Both the position numbers and the translations under genes were made by a program. A model generated the notes under the pieces. The model saw only the letters and a list, made by a program, of their open reading frames with translations, did no database searches and was not told where the DNA came from. 64,000 nt of DNA. Source: Kaistella treverensis (GTDB lineage: Bacteria; Bacteroidota; Bacteroidia; Flavobacteriales; Weeksellaceae). The stretch's first letter is position 1; every line of letters starts with the position of its first letter. Positions 41,939 to 49,943 of this stretch are shown in pieces. The DNA lies in assembly GCF_900114045.1 (NCBI RefSeq), contig NZ_FORQ01000001.1, positions 372,001-436,000 of the forward strand, written 5' to 3'.

Positions 41939-42313
41939 ATGAGTTTTTTTGATAAAATATTTAGCAGCGACAGTTCCGCAAATTCTTCAGATACGTTTTG
42001 GAAAAATATTCAGTCCGAAGAAGATTTAGATAAAGCAATTGCAGAATCCAACGATAAAAAAGTGGTAATTTTCAAACATTCCACACGGTGCCAAATCAGT
42101 AAAAGAGTTTTAAGCAATTTCGAATCGGAAGTGAAAGCTTCGGACAAAGATGCAACGTATTATTTTTTGGATTTAATAAAATACCGTCCGATTTCGAATA
42201 AAATTGCTGACGATCTGGATGTTACGCATCAAAGTCCACAAATTATTGTTTTAGAAAATGGGAAAGCGGTGAAAAACGCATCGCACAGCAATATTTCTTT
42301 AAGTTTAGTTTAA
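41939..42313 (+). CDS. ytxJ: YtxJ, bacillithiol-system monothiol redox protein
   Basis: 124 residues, thioredoxin-like fold. The active site KHSTRCQISKRVLSNFE has Cys-x-x-Ser, i.e. a single thiol, as in YtxJ proteins thought to remove bacillithiol from modified proteins. ATYYFLDLIKYRPISNKIADDLDVTHQSPQIIVLENGKAV completes the fold with the cis-Pro before QIIV. It lies between the YfiT-like gene and a Crp-family regulator (3 bp downstream). The three genes read as one operon. Confidence 0.9.
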   Translation: MSFFDKIFSSDSSANSSDTFWKNIQSEEDLDKAIAESNDKKVVIFKHSTRCQISKRVLSNFESEVKASDKDATYYFLDLIKYRPISNKIADDLDVTHQSPQIIVLENGKAVKNASHSNISLSLV

Positions 42314-42316
42314 CCG

Positions 42317-42907
42317 ATGAATAATATTACAACTTATCTTTCTGAGGTTTTAGAAGTACCGAAAGATTTAATGGATCCCTGCAGCGCGCATTATTCGGTG
42401 AAAAATGTGGCTAAAAATGAAGTTTTGCTGCAGCCGGGCGACGTTTGCCGCGAAACGTATTTTGTGGAAAAAGGTTTGCTGCGCATGTATTCTATCGACA
42501 GAAACGGTAAGGAACACATCATACAGTTTGCGCCGGAAACCTGGCTGATTTCTGACCGAAGTTCGCTGTACTTTAATGAAAAATCAAATTATTACATCGA
42601 CGCTGCCGAAGATTCAAAGGTTTTGTTGCTTAACAATGATTTTTTCACGCGCATGATGGAGAAATTTCCGCAAACCGCAGAAAATAACGATTTGCTTTTG
42701 CAAAAACACATCCGCAATCTGCAAAACCGCGTAAATTCTTTGCTGGCCGACACTGCGGAAGAACGCTATATGACTTTCATAAAAATGTATCCGGATATTT
42801 TGCAGCGCGTACCGCAATGGATGGTTGCAAGTTATTTGGGAATTACGCCGGAAAGTTTAAGCCGCGTCCGAAAGGAACTGGCAAGGAAAAATTTTCAGAC
42901 TTCATAA
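42317..42907 (+). CDS. Crp/Fnr-family transcriptional regulator
   Basis: 196 residues. A cyclic-nucleotide-binding-like fold occupies about 20-140 (ETYFVEKGLLRMYSIDRNGKEHIIQFAPETWLISDRSSLYF) and a short C-terminal winged helix about 150-195 (VPQWMVASYLGITPESLSRVRKELA). Arg/Ser residues for cAMP binding are not clear and no Fe-S Cys cluster is present, so the signal is unknown. It begins 3 bp after ytxJ, so it probably regulates or responds with the thiol genes. A bidirectional terminator closes it. Confidence 0.9.
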   Translation: MNNITTYLSEVLEVPKDLMDPCSAHYSVKNVAKNEVLLQPGDVCRETYFVEKGLLRMYSIDRNGKEHIIQFAPETWLISDRSSLYFNEKSNYYIDAAEDSKVLLLNNDFFTRMMEKFPQTAENNDLLLQKHIRNLQNRVNSLLADTAEERYMTFIKMYPDILQRVPQWMVASYLGITPESLSRVRKELARKNFQTS

Positions 42908-42909
42908 AA

Positions 42910-42935
42910 AAAAGGAACTCAATTGAGTTCCTTTT
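42910..42935. terminator. Bidirectional terminator between the Crp-family gene and rpoD
   Basis: AAAAGGAACTC and GAGTTCCTTTT pair perfectly around AATT; T/A runs occur on both sides. Confidence 0.9.
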
Positions 42936-42953
42936 CTATTTTAACTAAGAATT

Positions 42954-43820
42954 TTATTTACCTAAATAAGATTTCAAAATCTTGCTTCTGGTATTGTGTT
43001 TCAGTCTTTTGATGGCTTTTTCTTTTATCTGGCGAACGCGTTCTCTTGTAAGGTCGAAAGTTTCACCGATTTCTTCCAAAGTCATCGGATGTTTTCCATT
43101 CAAACCGAAATAAAGTCGGACAAGATCGGCTTCACGTGGCGTTAATGTCTGCAAAGCTCTTTCGATTTCAATCTGAAGAGATTCCAACATCAAATCTTTA
43201 TCCGGACTTGGTGATTCACCGGAACGCAAAACGTCATATAAATTAGAATCTTCACCTTCCACAAGCGGCGCGTCCATCGATAAATGTCGCCCGGAATTTT
43301 TCATTGATTCCTTAATGTCGTCTTCGCTCATGTCCAGCACTTCCGCTAATTCTTCCGGTGACGGCGGTCTTTCATTCTCCTGCTCAAGGTGCGCATACGC
43401 TTTGTTGATTTTGTTAATCGAACCAATTTTATTCAACGGCAAACGTACAATTCTGGACTGTTCCGCAAGCGCCTGTAAAATCGATTGGCGAATCCACCAC
43501 ACCGCGTAGGAAATAAATTTAAAACCTCTGGTTTCATCGTATCTTTTCGCGGCTTTCATCAAACCGAGATTCCCTTCGTTAATCAAATCGGGTAGGGAAA
43601 GACCCTGATTTTGGTATTGTTTAGAAACAGAAACCACGAAACGCAAGTTGGCTTTTATCAGTTTTTCCAGCGCCACACGGTCGCCGGCGCGGATTTTTTG
43701 TGCCAATTCTACTTCTTCATCGGCCGTTATCAAATCAACTTTTCCAATTTCCTGCAAATACTTGTCAAGCGAAGCGGTTTCTCTGTTGGTAACCTGTTTG
43801 GTAATTTTTAATTGTCTCAT
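42954..43820 (-). CDS. rpoD: RNA polymerase principal sigma factor (RpoD/SigA)
   Basis: 288 residues from [14 protein letters not shown], the characteristic flavobacterial start; the 6-codon extension in the open frame is rejected. Regions 1.2 to 4.2 are present: [20 protein letters not shown] (1.2), [38 protein letters not shown] (2.1-2.2), [19 protein letters not shown] (2.3-2.4), and the 4.2 helix [25 protein letters not shown]. Region 1.1 is lacking, as in other Bacteroidota. It directs transcription from TTTG/TAnnTTTG promoters such as those marked in this window. Confidence 0.97.
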   Translation of the reverse strand: MRQLKITKQVTNRETASLDKYLQEIGKVDLITADEEVELAQKIRAGDRVALEKLIKANLRFVVSVSKQYQNQGLSLPDLINEGNLGLMKAAKRYDETRGFKFISYAVWWIRQSILQALAEQSRIVRLPLNKIGSINKINKAYAHLEQENERPPSPEELAEVLDMSEDDIKESMKNSGRHLSMDAPLVEGEDSNLYDVLRSGESPSPDKDLMLESLQIEIERALQTLTPREADLVRLYFGLNGKHPMTLEEIGETFDLTRERVRQIKEKAIKRLKHNTRSKILKSYLGK

Positions 43821-44276
43821 GTAGTAAATAGTGTCCACTTTAGGACTGCAATAGATTATACGCTGAGAAGTGCAGAAAGGTTACAAAGTTTTTATTATAT
43901 TACCGTTAAGCTTTTAAAAACAAATTTTTTCGGTGTTTCAATGGCAAATTATTTATTTTTTTTGGGCGACTTTTCCGCCTTCCGTTCCCGCTTTTTTGGG
44001 GCGCGCGCTTCGCGCGCGCGCCAAAAAGAGCTCCACTCAAGTCGGGTCGCACCGCGCATGAAACATTTTAGTTTATATAAAATTACCTGCTATTTCCTTA
44101 GATTTTTTACTTTTAACAAAACCGCAAAAAAAACCGCCATTTAGCACAAAATTTTTCAAAGAAAATAAACCGCCTTAAAACGGGCATTTTTTCAGAAATT
44201 AAAAAAGCTTTCAAACAGCAATATTCAAAACCAAAAAAAATCGCCTTAAAGCGGCAAATTTTTCTAAATTGTACTC
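43821..44276. other. 456-bp gene-free region with REP-like and short palindromic repeats
   Basis: Between rpoD and the divergent aldo/keto reductase. It holds a REP-like hairpin (43973-44046) and three units of the short palindrome family: ACCGCC ATTTAG CACAAAATTTTTC (about 44129-44155), ACCGCC TTAAAACG GGCATTTTTTC (44168-44193) and TCGCC TTAAA GCGGCAAATTTTTC (44239-44264). The rpoD promoter must also lie here. No ORF of note. Confidence 0.65.
43973..44046. repeat. REP-like hairpin element, copy C
   Basis: Read on the minus strand: CCCGACTTGAGTGGAGCTC, TTTTTGG, a GC-rich hairpin (GCGCGCGCG-AA-GCGCGCGC type), CCAAAAAAGCGGGAACGG and AAGGCGGAAAAG. GAGCTCTTTTTGG and CCAAAAAAGCG are shared with copy A at 15235-15331. 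Confidence 0.7.
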
Positions 44277-45140
44277 ATGAATTTTTCTCCAATTATCATA
44301 GGAACCATGCGCTGGGGAATTTGGGGCGCCAATCATTCCACGCGCGACGTGCAAAATCTCATCGAAACTTCGCTCGCAGAAAATCTCACGACTTTCGATC
44401 ACGCCGATATTTACGGCGATTATACGACCGAAAAACTTTTCGGCGAGGCTTTTTCAGAAATGAAAATCGACCGCGACACCGTGCAGTTCATTTCAAAATG
44501 CGGAATCGAAATGCCGTGCAAAAACCGCGATTTTAGGTTGAAATCTTATAATTATTCAAAAGAACATATTTTAAAGTCAATAGACAACAGTTTAGAAAAT
44601 CTGAAAACCGATTTTCTGGATGTTCTTTTGCTACACCGGCCGTCACCATTAATGAATCCGACCGAAATCGCAGAAGCTTTTTCAATTTTGCGCGAAGAAA
44701 AAAAAGTGAAACATTTCGGAGTTTCCAATTTTTCACCGTCGCAGTTTGATTTGATAAACGACGCTTTTCCTTTAATTACAAACCAGGTTGAAATTTCGAT
44801 AAACGAAACAAAAGCATTTTGCGACGGAACATTAGACCAAATGATGCTGAAAAATCTGCAGCCAATGGCGTGGTCTGTCCTGGGAAATTTTTTTACCGGC
44901 AAAACCGACCAAAATTTGAGAATTAAAAAAGTGCTGTCGCAACTTTGTGAAAAATATAATGCTGAAGAAAACCAAATTTTACTGGCGTTTATTTTGAAAC
45001 ATCCGGCGCGGATACTGCCTGTAATCGGAAGTTCGCGCGCGGAAAAAATCGTGGAGCTTAAAGAATCTCTGGATTTGGAGCTGAGCCGCGAAGACTGGTT
45101 TTGGCTTTTAGAAGCCAGCACAGGAAAAGAAGTTGATTAA
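44277..45140 (+). CDS. Aldo/keto reductase
   Basis: 287 residues, (beta/alpha)8 fold. Catalytic Asp and Tyr are in FDHADIYGDYTTEKLFGEAF (Asp-x4-Tyr type), the Lys in VQFISKCGIEMP and the His in DFLDVLLLHRPSPLM. The NADP-binding end is ILPVIGSSRAEKIVELKESLDLEL. This fits the YdhF-type branch of cytoplasmic NADPH-dependent reductases, which act on carbonyl compounds. The substrate is unknown. It stands alone behind a repeat-rich promoter region. Confidence 0.93.
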   Translation: MNFSPIIIGTMRWGIWGANHSTRDVQNLIETSLAENLTTFDHADIYGDYTTEKLFGEAFSEMKIDRDTVQFISKCGIEMPCKNRDFRLKSYNYSKEHILKSIDNSLENLKTDFLDVLLLHRPSPLMNPTEIAEAFSILREEKKVKHFGVSNFSPSQFDLINDAFPLITNQVEISINETKAFCDGTLDQMMLKNLQPMAWSVLGNFFTGKTDQNLRIKKVLSQLCEKYNAEENQILLAFILKHPARILPVIGSSRAEKIVELKESLDLELSREDWFWLLEASTGKEVD

Positions 45141-45280
45141 AATAAACGCAAAAATAATTGCATATGTAATAAAATATTGTATCTTGCAACCGTTTTTATA
45201 TCCTGAAATCAATTTTTGTTCATCAATTGTTGACTTTCAACTATAATTTCAACAGTATTAATAATTAATTTTTTTTTAAG

Positions 45281-45637
45281 ATGAACATTTTTGTTTCAAA
45301 CATTAACTACGCAACACAAGAACAGTCGTTGCAAGATTTATTTTCAGAATTTGGTGACGTACAGTCTGCCAAAATCATTACGGACAGAGAAACTGGGAGA
45401 TCAAGAGGATTTGGTTTCGTAGAGATGAGCGACGAAGATGGCAAAAACGCTATCGAAGCTCTAAACGGGAAAGAATTGGATGGTAAAGAACTTAACATTT
45501 CTGAAGCTAAGCCAAGAGAAGACAAACCAAGAAGAAGCTTTGACAACAACCGTTCTGGCGGTGGTGGTTACGGAGGTGGAAATCGTGGTGGTGGAAGCGG
45601 ATACGGTGGTTCAAGCCGTGGCGGTTCTAACTGGTAA
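45281..45637 (+). CDS. RRM-type RNA-binding protein with Gly-rich tail
   Basis: 118 residues. One RNA recognition motif covers residues 1-78: RNP2 is IFVSNI and RNP1 is RSRGFGFVEM. The tail (about 85-118) is Gly/Arg/Ser-rich (GGGGYGGGNRGGG), resembling cold-inducible RNA-binding proteins. Cytoplasmic RNA chaperone activity is likely. The 140-bp upstream gap includes TTGTATCTTGC near 45177, a near-match to the -7 box, giving an untranslated leader of about 90 nt. A perfect terminator follows. Confidence 0.93.
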   Translation: MNIFVSNINYATQEQSLQDLFSEFGDVQSAKIITDRETGRSRGFGFVEMSDEDGKNAIEALNGKELDGKELNISEAKPREDKPRRSFDNNRSGGGGYGGGNRGGGSGYGGSSRGGSNW

Positions 45638-45656
45638 GATTTACCTTTATAAACAT

Positions 45657-45685
45657 AAGCGACTTTTTAAAGTCGCTTTTTTTTG
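45657..45685 (+). terminator. Intrinsic terminator of the RRM protein gene
   Basis: Perfect 10-bp stem AAGCGACTTT / AAAGTCGCTT, loop TT, followed by eight T. Confidence 0.92.
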
Positions 45686-45737
45686 GCCTAAAACCGAGGT
45701 TTTTTTCGGTTTTACCGAAATCCGAAAACCAGAGCTT

Positions 45738-47537
45738 TTAGTTTTTCTTCACTAAAATTAAAACAGATTCAGCATTCGTGCTGAACACTTTTTTATTTTC
45801 ATTATTGGTTATTTGGACCAAATTACCAAAAATAATTCTGAATTCGTAACCGTCGATTTTTTTGGTGATGTTTAAATCAGCAATGCGAGCTTCTCCCATT
45901 CCGGGATTTTTAGCAAAAAGCTGGCGGACCTCCGGCAACAGATCAATTTTCTGCCCGTTGAAAACCAGGAAAAATTCAGATTGAAATTGGTTTTTACTCA
46001 AGTTTAGTTCCAGCTTATTTCCCTCGAAATTAAAGGAATTTTCTCTGTAAGTATACGCTTTGAAAAGGTATTGGTAGCCGCTGATGGCAATCTGATTATT
46101 TTTTGAGATAAGCGTTCTGTTTCTTTGTGTAGCTTCAACGGTGACGCTGGACGCATCGTAGCTTATATTTGTAAAATCTGCTCTGACGAGGCCATTGATC
46201 TCATACAAATTGCCTTTTTTGATATATTCTGCAAGGTTTCTTTGAAGATCACCCTTTACCAAAGTCTGTAAAAATTCACCTTCATGTCGTTTTGCGAGAA
46301 AATCGAATTTATCTGCGATGTCAGCGGCGACGGAATTATTAGTTTTTTTGTTAAAATCGATGGTGCCGTTTTTCAGCAGTTTATTTTTCGCTAAAACATT
46401 AATCAGCTCGGCTTTCTGACTGCGTTTTGCCGTTGAAAAAGCATTAAAATAAGGAAAGATTAAAGCAAATAAACCAAATGCGAACAAACTTATCGGTACG
46501 AATTTAACTGTCGGGCGCGAAATAAAAATAAAGTAAAATACAACTGACGTAAGCCAAAGCGCGATAATCAGAACGAAATATCTTGGTTCGGTGTAGCCGT
46601 ACTCTAAAATTCTGGTAAAAATTGCGGTGAAAAGCAATATAATTAAAGGAATCAGCGTGTAATAAAATATTTTCGAAAACATTTTTACCCATGATTTCGC
46701 AGAATTTTCTTTTAATGGATGCACGAGCAGAATTGCAAAAATTCCAACTACGGAATAAGCAAGGATTAAATAGGAAACCCAACCGCGTGGCAATTCCCAG
46801 TTGATAAGGATTTTCGCGGAATAGAAGTATAAGATTATTGCGTATATAATTAAGAGCGGGATGAGAATGTACTGCGTGAAAAATTTCAGCACAACCGGAA
46901 AATCACCATTGCGCTCTAAATATTGCAAGCCTTTTTCATTAAAAAGCAGGAAAATAAAACAGCTTCCGAAGATGGAAAAAAAAGTAAAAATGTAACTGTA
47001 ATAATGGTCGTCGAAATTGAAATCGAAAAGCTGGTCGACCGCCAAAATTGCCAATAAAACTCCGCCCGTTAGAACGCCGGTAAATATGCCTGTCAGAAAA
47101 GTATTGATGAAAAGATTCTTGTTATACTGCCAAAAATTCAGCTCTTTATTTTTTCCGATGAACGCTACGAAAGACACCAAAAGATGTGAGAGCAGGAAAA
47201 CCGGAATCAGCACAAACGCGTAAACTTCGGTAAAATCTTTTTCTCGAGCAGGTAAAATAAAGTAAATAACGACCAGAACTAAAATGCCGATTAACTGTAA
47301 AACCAGTTCGCGCCCAATTCTTTGCGAAAGCATTTTAAGCCCGAAAAAAAGCGAGATTCCCAACGCTGAAACCAGCGCTACTTTTAGAAATTCAAAAGTC
47401 GGTTCAGTCGTCGGAGCGTTTAACTCTACAAAACAAATCATTGAAATGGCAGCAATGAATGCCATGACCAAAACCATAGCATAGTTTTGAAATACAGCAC
47501 CGGTTTTTCCTAAAATATCCTTCAATTTGTTCAGCAT
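45738..47537 (-). CDS. DUF4153 multi-pass membrane protein
   Basis: 599 residues from MLNKLKDILGKTGAV; the longer frame to 47666 would overlap the BlaI gene by 104 bp with a Lys/Arg-only extension and is rejected. The first 400 residues hold about 12 membrane segments; the last 200 (from about RSQKAELINVLAKNKL) are soluble. Layout and sequence fit DUF4153. Function unknown. It follows a BlaI-type repressor gene by 25 bp and is the last gene of a PAP2-BlaI-DUF4153 unit. Confidence 0.85.
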   Translation of the reverse strand: MLNKLKDILGKTGAVFQNYAMVLVMAFIAAISMICFVELNAPTTEPTFEFLKVALVSALGISLFFGLKMLSQRIGRELVLQLIGILVLVVIYFILPAREKDFTEVYAFVLIPVFLLSHLLVSFVAFIGKNKELNFWQYNKNLFINTFLTGIFTGVLTGGVLLAILAVDQLFDFNFDDHYYSYIFTFFSIFGSCFIFLLFNEKGLQYLERNGDFPVVLKFFTQYILIPLLIIYAIILYFYSAKILINWELPRGWVSYLILAYSVVGIFAILLVHPLKENSAKSWVKMFSKIFYYTLIPLIILLFTAIFTRILEYGYTEPRYFVLIIALWLTSVVFYFIFISRPTVKFVPISLFAFGLFALIFPYFNAFSTAKRSQKAELINVLAKNKLLKNGTIDFNKKTNNSVAADIADKFDFLAKRHEGEFLQTLVKGDLQRNLAEYIKKGNLYEINGLVRADFTNISYDASSVTVEATQRNRTLISKNNQIAISGYQYLFKAYTYRENSFNFEGNKLELNLSKNQFQSEFFLVFNGQKIDLLPEVRQLFAKNPGMGEARIADLNITKKIDGYEFRIIFGNLVQITNNENKKVFSTNAESVLILVKKN

Positions 47538-47562
47538 TTTTTGTTGTAAAAAATTAGATTTT

Positions 47563-48075
47563 TTAGTTATCTTTTTTCTTTTTCTTGCTTTTCTTCTTCT
47601 CGGCTTTATTTTTTTTCTTGCCTTCTTTGTCGGTTTTTTTTGCTTTTGGCGCAGTAATTTCCGCAATGAAATCGCTGATCTCGGATTCGTTTTCTTCTTT
47701 TTTGTGCGTGGAATGAAGCGTAGTTTTTACTTCAAAAAAATCCTGAAAATCGGTGGGCGCAATTAAGTTTTCTTTGAACATCATTTTCAGCAGGTTTTTT
47801 GCGGAATTTTCGCAGTAATGCGCCAGAAAAATCTGAAGCTTAAATTTCCTGTATTCTTCGAACGGAACTGCTACCGAATATCTGAAAACCCTGCCTTCAC
47901 GTGTTGAGGAAACAAATTCTTTTTCAAGTAAAATTTTCAGAAAGGTGGAAATGGTGTTTGGATGCGGTTTCGGTTCGGGATAAGATTCAATTATTTCCCG
48001 CATATAAGCCGAATGTAGTTTCCACAAGACATTCATCAGTTGTTCTTCGCCGGCAGTTAATTCGCTAATTTTCAT
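47563..48075 (-). CDS. BlaI/MecI/CopY-family repressor with Lys-rich tail
   Basis: 170 residues. The winged helix (residues 4-75: LTAGEEQLMNVLWKLHSAYMREI, HPNTISTFLKILLEKEFVSS) is that of BlaI/MecI; a dimerisation segment follows (FAHYCENSAKNLLKMMF-like, about 95-115). The last 30 residues are almost only Lys and Glu. BlaI repressors are normally cleaved by a BlaR1-type M56 protease, but none is coded here; the neighbours are a PAP2-like protein (7 bp upstream) and a DUF4153 protein. What relieves repression is unknown. Confidence 0.9.
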   Translation of the reverse strand: MKISELTAGEEQLMNVLWKLHSAYMREIIESYPEPKPHPNTISTFLKILLEKEFVSSTREGRVFRYSVAVPFEEYRKFKLQIFLAHYCENSAKNLLKMMFKENLIAPTDFQDFFEVKTTLHSTHKKEENESEISDFIAEITAPKAKKTDKEGKKKNKAEKKKSKKKKKDN

Positions 48076-48082
48076 GATTTTT

Positions 48083-48682
48083 TTAGGTTAATTGAATCTG
48101 GACATAAAGGTAAATAAAAGAAATTGCAGTGGCGATTACCGCGCCCGAAATTACTTCGGCCCACGTGTGTCTTTTTAAAACAACTCTGCTAACCGCAACT
48201 GCCGCTGTAATGATGATCCAACCAGCGCCAAGCAACGGATCTAAAGTGAACATCAGCGCAGCGACAAAAACATTTAAAGCGGTATGCATGGAGCTTTTTA
48301 TGAAATAATTGCTGATCTGCAAAATTATCAGCAAAATCAAAAGGAAAAACAGCACCCAATCTACACGCTCGAAACGGAAGAAAACGTACATTAAATAAAT
48401 GATGATGGCGCAGGCGATAAAGAAATATAAGTTCTTGCGTTGATGCCGGTCGGAAACATCAGTATCTGAAAATTCTCCGCTTTTCACTTTCCAGAAAATC
48501 CAGCCGGAAATTGGGGCAATTATCAGAAAAAAAATCGGTAAAAAATTTTGGAAAGCTTCCTTTAAACCTAAATTTTTAATGCTGAATAAAACGAAATAAA
48601 TGACCAGAGAATTCATCGGATTGAAAAAATTCGAAAGCCATTTGGAAACGCGTTCTGAAGTTTTCGTGGAAGATTCTGTCAT
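48083..48682 (-). CDS. PAP2-superfamily membrane protein
   Basis: 199 residues with five or six membrane segments. Motifs of the phosphatidic-acid-phosphatase superfamily are recognisable but altered: SDRHQRKN for the first, SSMHTALN for the PSGH motif, and SRVVLKRHTWAEVISG for the third, with Glu where the family has Asp. It could dephosphorylate a lipid phosphate at the periplasmic face, but activity is not certain. It leads the PAP2-BlaI-DUF4153 unit on the minus strand and is divergent from pdhA. Confidence 0.78.
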   Translation of the reverse strand: MTESSTKTSERVSKWLSNFFNPMNSLVIYFVLFSIKNLGLKEAFQNFLPIFFLIIAPISGWIFWKVKSGEFSDTDVSDRHQRKNLYFFIACAIIIYLMYVFFRFERVDWVLFFLLILLIILQISNYFIKSSMHTALNVFVAALMFTLDPLLGAGWIIITAAVAVSRVVLKRHTWAEVISGAVIATAISFIYLYVQIQLT

Positions 48683-48774
48683 AAATATTTTTATGTGACC
48701 AAAAGTAATATTTTTAAATAACTAAAACCTGACAATTGTCCTGCTATGCTACCTATAAAGACAAAGTTTTTTAT

Positions 48775-48782
48775 TATTTTTG
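48775..48782 (+). promoter_or_regulatory. -7 box of pdhA
   Basis: TATTTTTG lies 64 bp before the pdhA ATG. The resulting leader of about 60 nt contains GGTGAGGTGCC, and no -33 match is obvious. Confidence 0.4.
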
Positions 48783-48846
48783 CTGAATATTTATAACCAA
48801 CACAAGCCGAAAGGTGAGGTGCCTATTAAAATAGCAAAATCAACAC

Positions 48847-49851
48847 ATGAAAGAATTTTCGAAAGAAGTCTACCTGCAGTGGTATGAAGACATGACGATG
48901 TGGAGAAGATTTGAAGACAAATGCCGGTCACTCTATCTCAAACAGAAAATCAGAGGTTTTTTACATTTATATAACGGTCAGGAAGCGATTCCAGCCGGTT
49001 TTACCCACGCCATGGATTTGTCCAAAGACAGCATGATCACGGCGTACCGTTGCCACATTCACCCGATGGCGATGGGCGTAGACCCGAAAAGAATTCTTGC
49101 AGAACTTTGTGGTAAAGCAACGGGAACTTCAGGTGGAATGGGCGGCTCAATGCACGTTTTCAGCAAAGAAAAAAGATTTTACGGCGGTCATGGTATTGTC
49201 GGCGGTCAGATTCCACTAGGTGCAGGTATTGCTTTCGCAGATAAATATTTTGAAACAGGTGGAGTAAACATCTGTTTCTTCGGCGATGGTGCGGCGCGTC
49301 AGGGTTCACTTCACGAAACTTTCAATATGGCGATGAACTGGAAATTACCTGTGGTTTTTGTGGTTGAAAATAACCAGTATGCAATGGGAACTTCGGTTAA
49401 AAGAACCGCGAACCACGAAGATATTTATAAATTAGGTTTAGGTTACGAAATGCCGTGTTTACCAGTAGACGCAATGGATCCTGAAAAAGTGGCAGAAGCT
49501 GCTTATGAAGCGATTGAAAGAGCAAGACGTGGCGACGGCCCAACTTTCATTGAAGCCAGAACTTACCGTTTCAGAGGTCACTCGATGTCTGATGCGGAAC
49601 CTTACAGAAGCAAGGAAGAAGTTGCGGAAAACAAAAAAGACGATCCAATTGAAATCGTAAAACATAAAATTTTATCACAAAACTGGGCGACCGAAGATGA
49701 GTTGGCGGCGCTCGATGAAAAATCGAAAGATTTTGTGGAAGAATGTGTAGAATTTATGGAGCAGTCACCTTATCCGGATGAATCTAAAATCTACGATTAT
49801 GTCTACGCACAGGAAGATTATCCGTTCCTGAACAAGCTTGAAAATAACTAA
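48847..49851 (+). CDS. pdhA: Pyruvate dehydrogenase E1 component, alpha subunit
   Basis: 334 residues. The thiamine-diphosphate motif runs from FFGDGAARQGSLHE (about 145) to FVVENNQYAMGTS (about 172). The regulatory-loop region RFRGHSMSDAEPYRS near 239 is also typical. It decarboxylates pyruvate as part of an alpha2beta2 E1. The E2 gene follows after 92 bp; no beta-subunit gene is between or beside them, so pdhB must be elsewhere. AAATAAC-CCG-GTTATTT at 49881-49897, followed by TTTTCTTTT, could weaken transcription between the two genes. Confidence 0.95.
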   Translation: MKEFSKEVYLQWYEDMTMWRRFEDKCRSLYLKQKIRGFLHLYNGQEAIPAGFTHAMDLSKDSMITAYRCHIHPMAMGVDPKRILAELCGKATGTSGGMGGSMHVFSKEKRFYGGHGIVGGQIPLGAGIAFADKYFETGGVNICFFGDGAARQGSLHETFNMAMNWKLPVVFVVENNQYAMGTSVKRTANHEDIYKLGLGYEMPCLPVDAMDPEKVAEAAYEAIERARRGDGPTFIEARTYRFRGHSMSDAEPYRSKEEVAENKKDDPIEIVKHKILSQNWATEDELAALDEKSKDFVEECVEFMEQSPYPDESKIYDYVYAQEDYPFLNKLENN

Positions 49852-49943
49852 ATCAATTTGAAGATTTGAGTTTTTTTGCCAAATAACCCGGTTATTTTCT
49901 TTTAAAGCTCGTCTTCATTTTAATATAAAACAATTTTTTAATT

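Noticed and set aside
47538-47666. N-terminal extension of the DUF4153 protein
   Set aside because: The extra 43 codons are almost all Lys and Arg, overlap the BlaI gene in another frame and lack homology; the ATG at 47537 starts a normal membrane protein.
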